Shown: positions 17,615 to 26,210 of the stretch, one piece after another
How positions within the stretch are numbered: position 1 is the first letter of the stretch
Layout of the letters: each line of letters begins with the position of its first letter
Source of the DNA: Bacillus cereus ATCC 14579
GTDB taxonomy: Bacteria > Bacillota > Bacilli > Bacillales > Bacillaceae_G
Direction: 5' to 3'
Length of the DNA: 64,000 nt
Assembly (NCBI RefSeq): GCF_000007825.1
Contig: NC_004722.1
Span: forward strand, 4,008,501 to 4,072,500
Notes under the pieces: generated by a model
Seen by the model: the letters and a program-made list of their open reading frames with translations, nothing else
The model's database searches: none
Told to the model about the DNA's origin: nothing
Translations under genes and position numbers: made by a program

Positions 17615-17632
17615 GGATGAGTCGTATTTTTA
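17591..17632. terminator. Bidirectional terminator overlapping the HAD gene end
   Basis: AAAATACGACTCATTCCTT pairs with AAGGATGAGTCGTATTTTT. The stem includes the stop codon of the plus-strand gene and faces the end of nagR. Confidence 0.9.
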
Positions 17633-17687
17633 TTTCTTTACATGTTAACCATTTTCAATTCCACTGTACTTCACAAACTGAAATATA

Positions 17688-18419
17688 CTATTTGTTACGT
17701 GCGATATTCGTAATAAATTTATAACGATCTCCACGATAAATACATTTCACGTACTCTAGCGGTATCTCACCTTCTGAATATGACCATTGACGCATTACAA
17801 GTACAGGCGCCTTTTTAGGAATATGCAGATGTTCAGCTTCATTTTCCGTCGCAACGGAAGCTTCAATTGACTGAGTAGCGCTAACAAGTTTAAAGCCCAG
17901 TTTTTTCTCTAAATGTTCATATAAAGATTGTTGCAATATCTCTTCGTTAATATCTTTTACAAGAGCTGGCGACAAATATGTCGTCTCAAAAGCAATCGGT
18001 TCATCATCAGCTAAGCGAATACGCCTCACTTCATAAACCGATTCCCCCTCCTGTATTCTCAACCGGTCTGCTATTTTAGCAGTAGCTGGAACTAGGCGGA
18101 AACTAAGTAATTGACTACTTGGGTTCATCCCACGAGAAATCATGTCTTCTGTGAATCCCGTCATTCCTTGCAATTTTTGTTCCACTTTCGGAAGTTGGAC
18201 AAATGTTCCAATTCCACGCTTCCGATATAAATAGCCTTGTTCCACTAAATTATTAATCGCCTGTCTGATTGTCATTCGACTCACTTCGAACTTATCACAA
18301 AGTTCATTCTCAGATGGGATTTTATCTCCCGGCTTCCATTCGCCGTCCTCAATTAGCTGTTTCACCCACTCTTGAATCTGATAATAGATCGGAAATGGTG
18401 AATACTTGTCGATGTTCAT
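17688..18419 (-). CDS. nagR: GntR family repressor of N-acetylglucosamine use
   Basis: A 243-residue GntR/HutC-type regulator. The winged helix (about residues 1-75) reads PIYYQIQEWVKQLI, KIPSENELCDKFEVSRMTIRQAIN and YRKRGIGTFV. A UTRA effector domain follows. Start ATG at 18419 is preferred because GAGG lies eight bases upstream. It overlaps the end of nagB by 71 bases, so the operon is nagA-nagB-nagR. In B. subtilis the orthologue (YvoA/NagR) responds to glucosamine-6-phosphate. Confidence 0.92.
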   Translation of the reverse strand: MNIDKYSPFPIYYQIQEWVKQLIEDGEWKPGDKIPSENELCDKFEVSRMTIRQAINNLVEQGYLYRKRGIGTFVQLPKVEQKLQGMTGFTEDMISRGMNPSSQLLSFRLVPATAKIADRLRIQEGESVYEVRRIRLADDEPIAFETTYLSPALVKDINEEILQQSLYEHLEKKLGFKLVSATQSIEASVATENEAEHLHIPKKAPVLVMRQWSYSEGEIPLEYVKCIYRGDRYKFITNIARNK

Positions 18420-19137
18420 CAGCAATCGCCTCACTGCATAAAGATAGAGCTTCTTGATCAGCGATTACGGTTACATTCGGATGACGTTGTAAAACTGTAG
18501 CCGGACACTCTTCACTATATTCACCTTGCAATAATTCTTTAACAGCTTCTGCCTTTTTAGAACCCATAGCAACAAGTAGAACTTGTTTCGCTTTCATAAT
18601 GCTTCCAATTCCCATTGTAATCGCATGAGTTGGCACATCTTCTTCTTTTTCGAAGAATCGAAGGTTTGCTTGGCGTGTAGATTCTGTTAATTCAACAATG
18701 TTTGTTGGAGAATTAAACGGTGTTCCTGGCTCATTAAATCCGATGTGACCGTTTTCACCGATTCCAAGAATCTGTAGGTCAACTGGGTTAGCAGCTAGAA
18801 TGCTCTCGTAACGTTTGCACTCTTCCTCTAAATCACTTGCCATCCCGTTTGGTACATAAGTTTGTTTAAATGGAAGATGATCAAACAACTGTTCTTGCAT
18901 GAAATAGTGATAGCTGTTTTTATCTTCATGTGGTAAATTTACGTACTCATCTAAGTTTACAGTGGTTACACGGCTTGTATCAAGTTTATTTTTTCGCATT
19001 TCTGCATAAATACCTAATGGAGAGCTTCCTGTAGCCATTCCTAATGTTGGATTTTCTTTTGTTTTTACAACTTCTTCAATTAATTTATAACCTGCTTCTG
19101 CTAATTCTTCTGGAGTTTTTACAACAAGAATATTCAT
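18349..19137 (-). CDS. nagB: Glucosamine-6-phosphate deaminase
   Basis: A 262-residue enzyme converting glucosamine-6-phosphate to fructose-6-phosphate and ammonia. MATGSSPLGIYAEM is the phosphate-binding loop, TVNLDEYVNL holds the catalytic Asp, and GENGHIGFNEPG the catalytic His. It starts four bases after the nagA stop. Its 3' end extends about 70 bases into nagR in another frame, slightly longer than many homologues. Confidence 0.97.
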   Translation of the reverse strand: MNILVVKTPEELAEAGYKLIEEVVKTKENPTLGMATGSSPLGIYAEMRKNKLDTSRVTTVNLDEYVNLPHEDKNSYHYFMQEQLFDHLPFKQTYVPNGMASDLEEECKRYESILAANPVDLQILGIGENGHIGFNEPGTPFNSPTNIVELTESTRQANLRFFEKEEDVPTHAITMGIGSIMKAKQVLLVAMGSKKAEAVKELLQGEYSEECPATVLQRHPNVTVIADQEALSLCSEAIADEHRQVFTISDLLSDSRVGETAN

Positions 19138-19141
19138 TTAA

Positions 19142-20284
19142 TTACTTCCCTTCCTTCATATGAATTCCTAAACGAACCGTATCATATACATGTAAATCTT
19201 CATTCATCACAACAAAGTCTGCATCTTTTCCTACCGCTAATGCACCTTTATTATTTAATCCAAACTCTTCTGCTTGGTTAACTGATGTCATAAGTACTGC
19301 ATCTTCGATTGAACAACCTGTAAATTCAATTACATTTCGGAAAGCTTGATCCATTTTTAGAATACTACCAGCTAACGTTCCATCTTCTAATCGAGCACTA
19401 CCATCTTTTACATGTACTGGCTGTCCGCCAAGCTCATATAATCCATCTTCAAGACCTTTTGCACGCATTGCGTCAGTAATAACACTTACTTTTTTCGGTC
19501 CTTTTAACTTATATGCTAATTTCACCATGTCAGGGTGAATATGAATACCATCTGTAATTACTTCAACCATTACATCTGGATTTAATAACACATGACCCAC
19601 AACTCCTGGTTCACGGTGATGTAATCCACGCATTTGATTGTATAAATGTGTCGCATGTGTAATCTTTCTATTTTTTAGTTGCGCATCAATTGCATCTGTA
19701 TGTCCCATTGTGCCAACTACACCAGTTTCAGCAAGATATTGTTCAAACTCTAATGCTCCCTCTTCTTCTGGTGCATATGTTACTAATTTAATTAAGTTCC
19801 CACTTGCTTCTTGCCATTGTTTAAATTGCTCAATATTTGCAGGAACGATATGTTCAAGTGGCTGTGCACCTGCACGTTTCTTTGAAACATAAGGTCCTTC
19901 TAAATGAATATATTCGAAATGCGCTCCTTTTTCTTTTGCTTCTTTCGCAGCAGTTAACGCTGCTTCAATTGCCTCTGGAGCTTGTGTCATTGTTGTTGGG
20001 AAGTAAGTTGTAACCCCTTCTTTTAACATTTCTTTACCTAGAGTTACTAACCCATCGCTATTTGCATCCATCGCATCAATATCGTATCCACCATGAATAT
20101 GAACATCGATCATACCTGGAATTATAATCTTCCCTGTAGCATCAAAAACAGTTTCATTTTCTTGTGGTACATATTGAGCCATCAAACCAATTTCTTTAAT
20201 GGTTTCTGCGTAACGAATAAATCCGTTTTCCACTATTTCTTGACCTGTGTAAATTTTGGCATTGATGACAATTTGCGTTTTCAT
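19142..20284 (-). CDS. nagA: N-acetylglucosamine-6-phosphate deacetylase
   Basis: A 380-residue amidohydrolase. PGMIDVHIHGGYDID carries the metal-binding His pair, LEGPYVS the metal Glu, and MGHTDA, THLYNQM and ITDAMRAKG the remaining ligands and catalytic Asp. Two in-frame ATGs exist, at 20290 and 20284; AAAGGATCG is better spaced for the second. It is the first gene of the nag operon, with a NagR-type operator about 80 bases upstream. Confidence 0.95.
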   Translation of the reverse strand: MKTQIVINAKIYTGQEIVENGFIRYAETIKEIGLMAQYVPQENETVFDATGKIIIPGMIDVHIHGGYDIDAMDANSDGLVTLGKEMLKEGVTTYFPTTMTQAPEAIEAALTAAKEAKEKGAHFEYIHLEGPYVSKKRAGAQPLEHIVPANIEQFKQWQEASGNLIKLVTYAPEEEGALEFEQYLAETGVVGTMGHTDAIDAQLKNRKITHATHLYNQMRGLHHREPGVVGHVLLNPDVMVEVITDGIHIHPDMVKLAYKLKGPKKVSVITDAMRAKGLEDGLYELGGQPVHVKDGSARLEDGTLAGSILKMDQAFRNVIEFTGCSIEDAVLMTSVNQAEEFGLNNKGALAVGKDADFVVMNEDLHVYDTVRLGIHMKEGK

Positions 20285-20365
20285 TTTCATCGATCCTTTC
20301 CCATGAATTACCTACTTGTTATTATTACCTTATTCGCCTAGTTCCATCTTAATATACGCACAAGT

Positions 20366-20381
20366 AGTTGTCTATACATTC
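20366..20381 (-). promoter_or_regulatory. NagR-type operator (dre-like)
   Basis: The minus strand reads AATGTATAGACAACT, close to the GGTATAGACAACT form of YvoA/DasR-type sites. TAGACA within it can act as a -35, with TAAGAT 17 bases downstream, so repressor and polymerase would compete. Confidence 0.6.
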
Positions 20382-20385
20382 TAAT

Positions 20386-20421
20386 GAAATTTCCTTTTTA
20401 TTCAACAGAAAAGGAAATTTC
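20386..20421 (-). repeat. 13-bp inverted repeat upstream of nagA
   Basis: GAAATTTCCTTTT and AAAAGGAAATTTC are perfectly complementary around a 10-base loop. It could terminate the minus-strand gene ending at 20496, but no T run follows on that strand. Confidence 0.7.
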
Positions 20422-20495
20422 TTACGTCTCTTATAATTATAATATATATTATTCATTTTTCCAAAAAGGGACAGTATCGCCCCCTAATATAGAAA

Positions 20496-21398
20496 TCACT
20501 TCAACAATGGCATTAATCCGCTAGATTCTAACATAATATGTTCACCATCTGTTTCCATTTCTACTGTACGTTTATTCGTTCTATATACCATTATACCGTG
20601 CCTTTTTAAGCGTTTCACTACACTTTGGTGAGGATGTCCATACGGATTATTACTCCCGTACGATAGAATAGCAAACTGCGGTTCCACTTTTTTTATAAAC
20701 GTTTCACTTGTTGAAGTATATGAGCCATGATGCCCCACTTTTAACACATCTGCATGGACATCAAATTGTTTTAATATTTCATGTTCTGTCCGTACATCCG
20801 CGTCACCCATTAATAAAAAATCCGCTTTTCCATATCGCACCTTTAAAACAATTGAGGATTCATTATTTTCATCTTTTGATTTCCCGTTGTTTAATACTTG
20901 TATAGAAACATGTGGATCCAGCGGTATATATTGTCCTTCCTTTACTGAAACGAAAGGTATTCCTCTTTTTTTTATATTATTCCGATACGTATGATAAGTA
21001 AGAGAACTATATGTTTTTCCGCTATCTAGTATAAGCGATACCGGCATTTGCTCTACAATTGGAATTAACCCCCCTATATGATCCATATCGGGATGCGTAC
21101 TGACAATTACATCTAAATGATTAATCCCTTTCTCAATTAATTTCTGAATAATAACCTCTCCTGCTTCATAAGGTCCTCCATCAATTAACATTGTTTGTCC
21201 ATTTGGCATTATAATAAGTGTTGCGTCACCTTGCCCCACTTTTAAAAAGCTCACTTTCATTTTACTAAGATGTTGCCGATGCATATGTAAAGGAGACGTA
21301 GTATGAATGGACATCATATACCTTTTAGCTGATGCGCTATTTAAAGAAAAACATAATAAAACAGAAACTAATAATAAAATAATCCGCATACCTCTCAT
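20496..21398 (-). CDS. Secreted ComEC/Rec2-like metallo-beta-lactamase-fold hydrolase
   Basis: A 300-residue protein starting MRGMRIILLLVSVLLCFSL, a signal peptide likely cleaved near SASA. The start follows AGGAGACGAGTT; an in-frame upstream extension lacks a ribosome binding site. VGQGDATLI, STHPDMDHIGG and LKVGHHGSYTS are the motifs of the MBL domain found at the C-terminus of ComEC, here as a stand-alone exported protein. A role in extracellular nucleic acid or phosphodiester cleavage is plausible but unproven. Confidence 0.88.
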   Translation of the reverse strand: MRGMRIILLLVSVLLCFSLNSASAKRYMMSIHTTSPLHMHRQHLSKMKVSFLKVGQGDATLIIMPNGQTMLIDGGPYEAGEVIIQKLIEKGINHLDVIVSTHPDMDHIGGLIPIVEQMPVSLILDSGKTYSSLTYHTYRNNIKKRGIPFVSVKEGQYIPLDPHVSIQVLNNGKSKDENNESSIVLKVRYGKADFLLMGDADVRTEHEILKQFDVHADVLKVGHHGSYTSTSETFIKKVEPQFAILSYGSNNPYGHPHQSVVKRLKRHGIMVYRTNKRTVEMETDGEHIMLESSGLMPLLK

Positions 21399-21448
21399 AA
21401 CTCGTCTCCTTTTTTCATTTAGTATGGCACTGTAAATAATTGATATAC

Positions 21449-21480
21449 AAAAAAAGCTTAGCAAAATGCTAAGCTTTTAT
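21449..21480 (-). terminator. scpB terminator
   Basis: AAAAGCTTAGC pairs with GCTAAGCTTTT and is followed by TTTTTTTG on the minus strand, overlapping the scpB stop. Confidence 0.88.
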
Positions 21481-22049
21481 TTCCATATCTCCTGTAAGCA
21501 ACCGAAGAATAAATCTGCTTCATTCATTTGTTCATTCTCTTCAGAAAGCGGTGGTAAATCATCTAATGTTTTCAATCCAAATGTGTCTAAAAATTCTTTT
21601 GTTGTTCCGTATAAAATAGGACGCCCTGGTCCTTCTGCTCTTCCCATTTCTTTTATAAGTAAATGTGAAACCAACGTTTGTAACGCCTTATCAGTTTTAA
21701 CTCCTCTAATCTCTTCCATTTCAGTCCTTGTGATTGGTTGGCGATATGCAACAATCGCTAACGTTTCGAGGGCAGCTTGTGAGAGTGAAGCAGCTGTTGG
21801 TGTATCTATTAATTTTTGATAATATGAAGCATGTTCTTTCTTTGTAGCAAAACGATATACTTTTGCATACTGTACAATTTGCAAACCACGGTTTGCACCT
21901 TCACATTCTTGTTGCATTTCTTCTAAAATATTAATTGCTTCATTCATTTCAATTTCAAGAACTTTCGCTATTTGTTCTGGATAAATCCCTTCATCACCAG
22001 AAACAAATAAAAGGCCTTCAATAATTGACTTTTGTTCTTTCCTATCCAT
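21477..22049 (-). CDS. scpB: Segregation and condensation protein B
   Basis: A 190-residue tandem winged-helix protein that joins ScpA and SMC in the bacterial condensin. ALETLAIVAYRQPITRTEMEEIRG is the characteristic second winged helix. ATG follows AAGGAG. Unlike the tight scpA-scpB pair of B. subtilis, 158 bases with a hairpin separate it from scpA. Confidence 0.95.
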   Translation of the reverse strand: MDRKEQKSIIEGLLFVSGDEGIYPEQIAKVLEIEMNEAINILEEMQQECEGANRGLQIVQYAKVYRFATKKEHASYYQKLIDTPTAASLSQAALETLAIVAYRQPITRTEMEEIRGVKTDKALQTLVSHLLIKEMGRAEGPGRPILYGTTKEFLDTFGLKTLDDLPPLSEENEQMNEADLFFGCLQEIWK

Positions 22050-22091
22050 TTCACGAGCTCCTTCCTTCTATTTTCTCATAAAAATACACAT

Positions 22092-22126
22092 CAAAAAACC
22101 GAATCACAATTAATGCGTTCGGTTCA
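22092..22126 (-). terminator. Terminator-like hairpin between scpA and scpB
   Basis: On the minus strand AACCGAA (22118-22124) pairs with TTCGGTT (22097-22103) over a 14-base loop and is followed by TTTTTTG. The stem is only seven pairs with a long loop, so termination may be partial. Confidence 0.6.
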
Positions 22127-22207
22127 ATATTTTTTCTCTTGTTCCAAACGATACATTAAAACATAGCATGAGATAAAATGTTGCTATCCCATTTTCACAT
22201 ACTGGCT

Positions 22208-22951
22208 CTATGCAGATTTATTAGAGCTTGATACGAAAATTTCATCAAAATTATGTTCTTGCTCAATTATGATTTGTTGGTTTTTCATAAGTTCCAGAAC
22301 TGCTAAAAATGTTACAACCATTATTTCACGTTCATCATCAACAAACAAATCATAAAAACTTTGGCGACCACCCTTTATTTTTAACTGTTTTAAAATATCA
22401 GTCATTCGCTGTTCAATTGGTATTTCTTGACGAGTAATACGTGTTGTTACAGGTTTTTTTGCCTTTTTACGGCGCATTAATTTTTGAAATGCTGCTAGCA
22501 TATCATATAACGTAACATCAAGAGGTAAGCTTGTCTCCTCTTCTTGTTGCAACGATGTAAAGTCAATTGGTGGACGTGTATATAGCTGTGCTCTTTCTTG
22601 TTCTCTTTCTTTTAACTCAGTAGCAACTTGCTTATATTTCTTATATTCAATTAACCTCTCCATCAATTCTTGACGAGGATCATCTATAAAATCATCACCG
22701 TTATCAAGTACATCTTCTTCATGTTTCGGCAACAACATCTTACTTTTAATTTGTAATAACGTTGCAGCCATTACTAAATACTCACTTGCAACATCTAATT
22801 GAAGTTCTTTCATCGTATGCACATAAGATAAATATTGCTCTGTAATATCTGCTACAGGAATATTATATATATCAATTTCATAACGATGTATTAAATGTAA
22901 CAATAGATCTAACGGCCCTTCAAAAGCCTCTACTTTAAAATTATATTGCAC
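22208..22951 (-). CDS. scpA: Segregation and condensation protein A
   Basis: A 247-residue kleisin. The N-terminal YNFKVEAFEGPLDLLLHLI binds the SMC neck, and the C-terminal winged helix (FLAVLELMKNQQIIIEQ) binds the SMC head. It starts at GTG with GGTGGGATGC before it; an earlier in-frame codon lacks a site. It works with ScpB and SMC in chromosome compaction and origin segregation. Confidence 0.95.
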   Translation of the reverse strand: MQYNFKVEAFEGPLDLLLHLIHRYEIDIYNIPVADITEQYLSYVHTMKELQLDVASEYLVMAATLLQIKSKMLLPKHEEDVLDNGDDFIDDPRQELMERLIEYKKYKQVATELKEREQERAQLYTRPPIDFTSLQQEEETSLPLDVTLYDMLAAFQKLMRRKKAKKPVTTRITRQEIPIEQRMTDILKQLKIKGGRQSFYDLFVDDEREIMVVTFLAVLELMKNQQIIIEQEHNFDEIFVSSSNKSA

Positions 22952-23074
22952 AAAGCATCCCACCACATTTTTTCTATAACAACATAAGTATAGAGCATAC
23001 TCATGTTCTATCCAACCTTTTTAAGAAATTTAATTAAAAATAGACCGATGCCTATGTCATCATGCCCACCACTT

Positions 23075-23083
23075 CATATGATA
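23075..23083 (+). promoter_or_regulatory. Mother-cell-type -10 element
   Basis: CATATGATA fits CATAnnnTA of SigE/SigK promoters, 38 bases before the YjcZ-type peptide. A convincing -35 is not seen. Confidence 0.4.
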
Positions 23084-23120
23084 ACAGTGTAGTAAGAACA
23101 ATGTAGGAGGTCAAAAAACT

Positions 23121-23216
23121 ATGGGTCACGTTGATTGTGGTTTTAGCGGTGGGTTCGCATTACTTGTTGTACTGTTTATTTTACTAATTATTGTAGGAGC
23201 AGCTTGCTTCTGCTAA
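23121..23216 (+). CDS. YjcZ family small sporulation peptide, 31 aa
   Basis: The reading frame MGHVDCGFSGGFALLVVLF continues through a hydrophobic helix and ends GAACFC. A Gly-rich start, one membrane helix and Cys residues define the YjcZ-type sporulation peptides common in bacilli. AGGAGGT lies nine bases before the ATG. The function is unknown. Confidence 0.85.
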   Translation: MGHVDCGFSGGFALLVVLFILLIIVGAACFC

Positions 23217-23315
23217 TATGAACAATAACGGATAGGGGGAAACTTCCTAGTCGTTTATTGTTCATATTTCTATGATACACTTATATGTATAACCGTTAGA
23301 TAGGAGCGAGAAAAC

Positions 23316-23834
23316 ATGTATCTTACCGAATACATACAATTTTTAATTCATTTCCATGGAGATTATGACTATTTTGAATGCCACGAAATACTAGAAGAGT
23401 ATTGGAAGACAAAACCAAGAGGTAATCGTGATCATTACTTAGTTGGTCTCATTCAAATTGCAGTTTCTTTATACCACCAAAGACGTGCTAATTGGAATGG
23501 TTCTACAAAAATGATGAAAAGCGCAATTACAATTTTAGAAAAAAGCGGTGTGCCTTTACAACGTTTAGGAATTAATCAAGTACAACTTCTTTCCTTGCTC
23601 AATGAAAGATTGCAATCTATCCATAAAAAAGAACGTTTTGTACCTTTATTTTTACCCTTATCAGATTCATCGTTAGAGAAGCAGTGCATAGAGTTATGTC
23701 AAAAACAAAACCTCTCTTGGAAAGACTTGAATGCTATCCCAGGTGAATATATTATAAACAAGCACACTTTGCGTGATCGCACAGAGGTCATTACTGAACG
23801 AAACGAACAATTACAAAAAAGAAAGCAGAGATAA
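23316..23834 (+). CDS. DUF309 domain protein
   Basis: A 172-residue protein with the DUF309 signature: HGDYDYFECHEILEEYWK near the N-terminus, then GLIQIAVSLYHQRRANWNG. This is a helical His/Glu-rich family of unknown function, placed beside scpA and ribT in bacilli (B. subtilis ypuF position). ATG follows TAGGAGCGAG. Confidence 0.88.
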   Translation: MYLTEYIQFLIHFHGDYDYFECHEILEEYWKTKPRGNRDHYLVGLIQIAVSLYHQRRANWNGSTKMMKSAITILEKSGVPLQRLGINQVQLLSLLNERLQSIHKKERFVPLFLPLSDSSLEKQCIELCQKQNLSWKDLNAIPGEYIINKHTLRDRTEVITERNEQLQKRKQR

Positions 23835-23855
23835 TAAACTACTTATCTCTGCTTT
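23822..23855. terminator. Bidirectional terminator between DUF309 gene and ribT
   Basis: AAAGCAGAGATAA pairs with TTATCTCTGCTTT. It overlaps both convergent stop codons. Confidence 0.75.
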
Positions 23856-24223
23856 CACGAATGTATATTTTGTTCTAGCCCTTTACATTTTTCGCAAAAA
23901 CTTGCTGTTTGCTCATTTCCGCAAATTGTAAACTCAAGAAATTTACTCTTTAACTCTTGAACCATCTTCGTCCCAATCCCCACATGACGATGAGACGGGT
24001 TCACACTCAAATGCTGAATTTCTAATACTTGATTCTCTTTTTTTACAATCCCCATTATTCCAACAAAATCTTCATTTTCTTTCCACAAATACAATTGCCA
24101 ATCATCTTTTGCTTCATATTCTTTCATTGTCAATTGTAATGTTTTCACATCTTTTTCAGTTGGCATAAACGAAAGAAGCCCCATTGCAATTTTTTCATAA
24201 CTTTTTTTAAAACGAATTAACAT
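23855..24223 (-). CDS. ribT: GNAT-family acetyltransferase RibT
   Basis: A 122-residue short GNAT protein starting MLIRFKKSYEKIAMGLLSFMP, matching RibT, the last gene of the B. subtilis riboflavin operon. HLSVNPSHRHVGIGTKMV is the acetyl-CoA-binding motif. The C-terminus carries CGNE and CEKC. Here no other rib gene is next to it. Acetyl acceptor is unknown. Confidence 0.8.
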   Translation of the reverse strand: MLIRFKKSYEKIAMGLLSFMPTEKDVKTLQLTMKEYEAKDDWQLYLWKENEDFVGIMGIVKKENQVLEIQHLSVNPSHRHVGIGTKMVQELKSKFLEFTICGNEQTASFCEKCKGLEQNIHS

Positions 24224-24649
24224 AACCCTTATCCCTTCTTACAAAAGTTACAAACTAGTAATCCCCTCAATCACTCTTTTCATATCACATTCATTTTACA
24301 ATATTTTCAACAGAGTGAGAAGAGTCTAAAACAACTTGATAATCATACAAAGCGAAAAGAAGAAAGTCAAATCTATGTTTCAGCACTATTCCTTTAATAA
24401 ATAGAGTTAAAAAAAGAAAATTTTATATGGAATGGAAAGAAACATATCATTCAACAGCACTTCATTTATAGTTACTCTAAAGCAGCACAATTCTAGCAAA
24501 ATTAATATAACAAAAAATATTTATTGAAACATATAATGTAATGTATTCTATGTAATTGGTTAAAGGTTTGTTCTCACAAACAATATATTTTAGCAACAAT
24601 ACTACTTGTATGATGAGCTGTAGAAGTAGTACTCAATCTCATTAAAAAT
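24224..24649. other. Gene-free interval between ribT and ppiB
   Basis: About 430 AT-rich bases with no convincing reading frame and no FMN riboswitch core. A 7-bp inverted repeat (ACTACTT with AAGTAGT, 24601-24630) lies just past the ppiB terminator. In B. subtilis the ribDEBAH genes lie in this position. Confidence 0.6.
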
Positions 24650-24676
24650 AAAAAAGAGAGCAAAAGCTCTCTTTTT
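24650..24676 (-). terminator. ppiB terminator
   Basis: AAAAAGAGAGC pairs with GCTCTCTTTTT over an AAAA loop; the minus-strand T run is strong. Confidence 0.88.
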
Positions 24677-24683
24677 CCTTACC

Positions 24684-25121
24684 TTATTCTTCCCAAACTT
24701 TAACTTCTTTCATTACATCGCCTTGACGCATTTTTAATACTGTTTCAATACCGCTTGTTGCTTTACCGAATACAGTATGAACACCATCTAAATGCGGCTG
24801 TGGCTCATGAACGATAAAGAATTGGCTACCGCCTGTGTTACGGCCAGCGTGAGCCATAGAAAGTGATCCTACAAGGTGTCTATGAGGGTTTCCATCAGTT
24901 TCACATGGAATAGAGTAACCTGGGCCACCTGCACCTGTACCTGTTGGGTCTCCACCTTGGCTTACGAAGCCAGGAATAACACGGTGGAATGTAACACCGT
25001 CATAAAATCCTTGCTCTGCTAATTTTTTAAAGTTTTCTACTGTTTTCGGTGCTTCTTCTGGGAAAAATTCCAAGTCGATTTTTTCACCGTTTTCCATTAA
25101 TATGTATCCTAAAGTTTTCAT
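24684..25121 (-). CDS. ppiB: Peptidyl-prolyl cis-trans isomerase (cyclophilin)
   Basis: A 145-residue cytosolic cyclophilin. FHRVIPGFVSQGGDPTGTG carries the catalytic Arg and the GGD loop; SMAHAGRNTGGSQFFIV and LDGVHTVFGK complete the active site. It catalyses proline isomerisation in folding proteins. No signal peptide is present. Confidence 0.97.
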   Translation of the reverse strand: MKTLGYILMENGEKIDLEFFPEEAPKTVENFKKLAEQGFYDGVTFHRVIPGFVSQGGDPTGTGAGGPGYSIPCETDGNPHRHLVGSLSMAHAGRNTGGSQFFIVHEPQPHLDGVHTVFGKATSGIETVLKMRQGDVMKEVKVWEE

Positions 25122-25233
25122 ACGTATATGTCTCCTTTCAACTATCTCAGCACTATATTACCACATTCATGACTAGAAACAAAAAGAATCCGACAATCTA
25201 GATACTTCTTTTTTGAAATGTGGAAAAAGCTAG

Positions 25234-25261
25234 GTGACAAATAAGAAATATATACTATAAT
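25234..25261 (+). promoter_or_regulatory. SigA promoter of DUF1002 gene
   Basis: GTGACA at 25234-25239 and TATAAT at 25256-25261 are 16 bases apart, about 48 bases before the GTG start. Confidence 0.7.
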
Positions 25262-25308
25262 AACTTTGTTGCCCGAAAATTTTAGAAAGAGAAAGGGAGC
25301 GATTTTTC

Positions 25309-26175
25309 GTGAAAACGAAATTATTAGCTCTGCTATTAGCTGTAACGGTATTTATGATGCCAACAGCTTCATTTGCAGACATCATTGAGGGAGAATCAAT
25401 TGTTACATTAGGAGAGAACTTATCCGAACAACAAAAACAAGATCTGTTAAAAGAAATGAAAGCACCAAAAGATGCTACAATTATCACTGTATCTAATGCG
25501 GAAGAACATAAATTTCTAGAAGGCATTGTTCCAAAAGCACAAATTGGTACGAGAGCAATTTCTTCTTCTATGATTACATACACAAAACCAGGATCTGGTC
25601 TTATTGTACGATCAAAGAACATTAACTGGGTAACAGATGCAATGTACACTAACGCTTTGATTACAGCAGGTGTAAAAGATGCAGAAATTCAAATTACTGC
25701 ACCTTTTAAAGTTTCAGGAACTGCAGCTTTAACTGGATTAATGAAAGCATACGAAACTGCGTCCAATAAACAAATTCCTGAAGAAGTTAAAAAAGTAGCG
25801 AATGAAGAAATGGTACAAACAGCCCAGCTTGGTGATAAAATTGGTGAAGAAAAAGCAGTTCAACTTGTTGCAAAAATTAAAGAAGAAATTGCAAAAGAAC
25901 AGCCAAAAACAACAGAAGATTTACGTTCATTAATTAAAAAAATTGCTGATCAACTCGGCATTACATTGACAGATGAACAGTTAGATAACTTAGTATCGTT
26001 ATTTGATAAAATGAAAAATCTTAATATCGATTGGAATCAAGTTGGTAGTCAATTAAACAAAGCAAAAGAACACGTTTCTGCCTTCTTAGGTTCTCAAGAA
26101 GCACAAAGTTTTCTAGATAAAGTGAAAGATTTCTTCTCAAGTATCATTGATTTTGTTAAATCTTTATTCAAGTAA
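25309..26175 (+). CDS. Secreted DUF1002 protein (YpuA-like)
   Basis: A 288-residue exported protein read from GTG after AAAGGGAGC. Residues 1-23 (MKTKLLALLLAVTVFMMPTA, then SFA) form a signal peptide. The DUF1002 region includes ITYTKPGSGLIVRSKNINWVT and FKVSGTAALTGLMKAYE. The C-terminal third is helical and Lys-rich. It is the positional counterpart of B. subtilis ypuA next to ppiB. The function is unknown. Confidence 0.85.
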   Translation: MKTKLLALLLAVTVFMMPTASFADIIEGESIVTLGENLSEQQKQDLLKEMKAPKDATIITVSNAEEHKFLEGIVPKAQIGTRAISSSMITYTKPGSGLIVRSKNINWVTDAMYTNALITAGVKDAEIQITAPFKVSGTAALTGLMKAYETASNKQIPEEVKKVANEEMVQTAQLGDKIGEEKAVQLVAKIKEEIAKEQPKTTEDLRSLIKKIADQLGITLTDEQLDNLVSLFDKMKNLNIDWNQVGSQLNKAKEHVSAFLGSQEAQSFLDKVKDFFSSIIDFVKSLFK

Positions 26176-26210
26176 AAAAGAAGCCCGCCAGTGACGGGCT
26201 TCTTTTTTAT
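26173..26210. terminator. Bidirectional terminator
   Basis: AAAAAAGAAGCCCG pairs with CGGGCTTCTTTTTT between the convergent DUF1002 and HAD genes. Confidence 0.92.

Noticed and set aside
24224..24683. FMN riboswitch or tRNA in the ribT-ppiB gap
   Set aside because: No conserved RFN core and no cloverleaf were visible; only AT-rich sequence.
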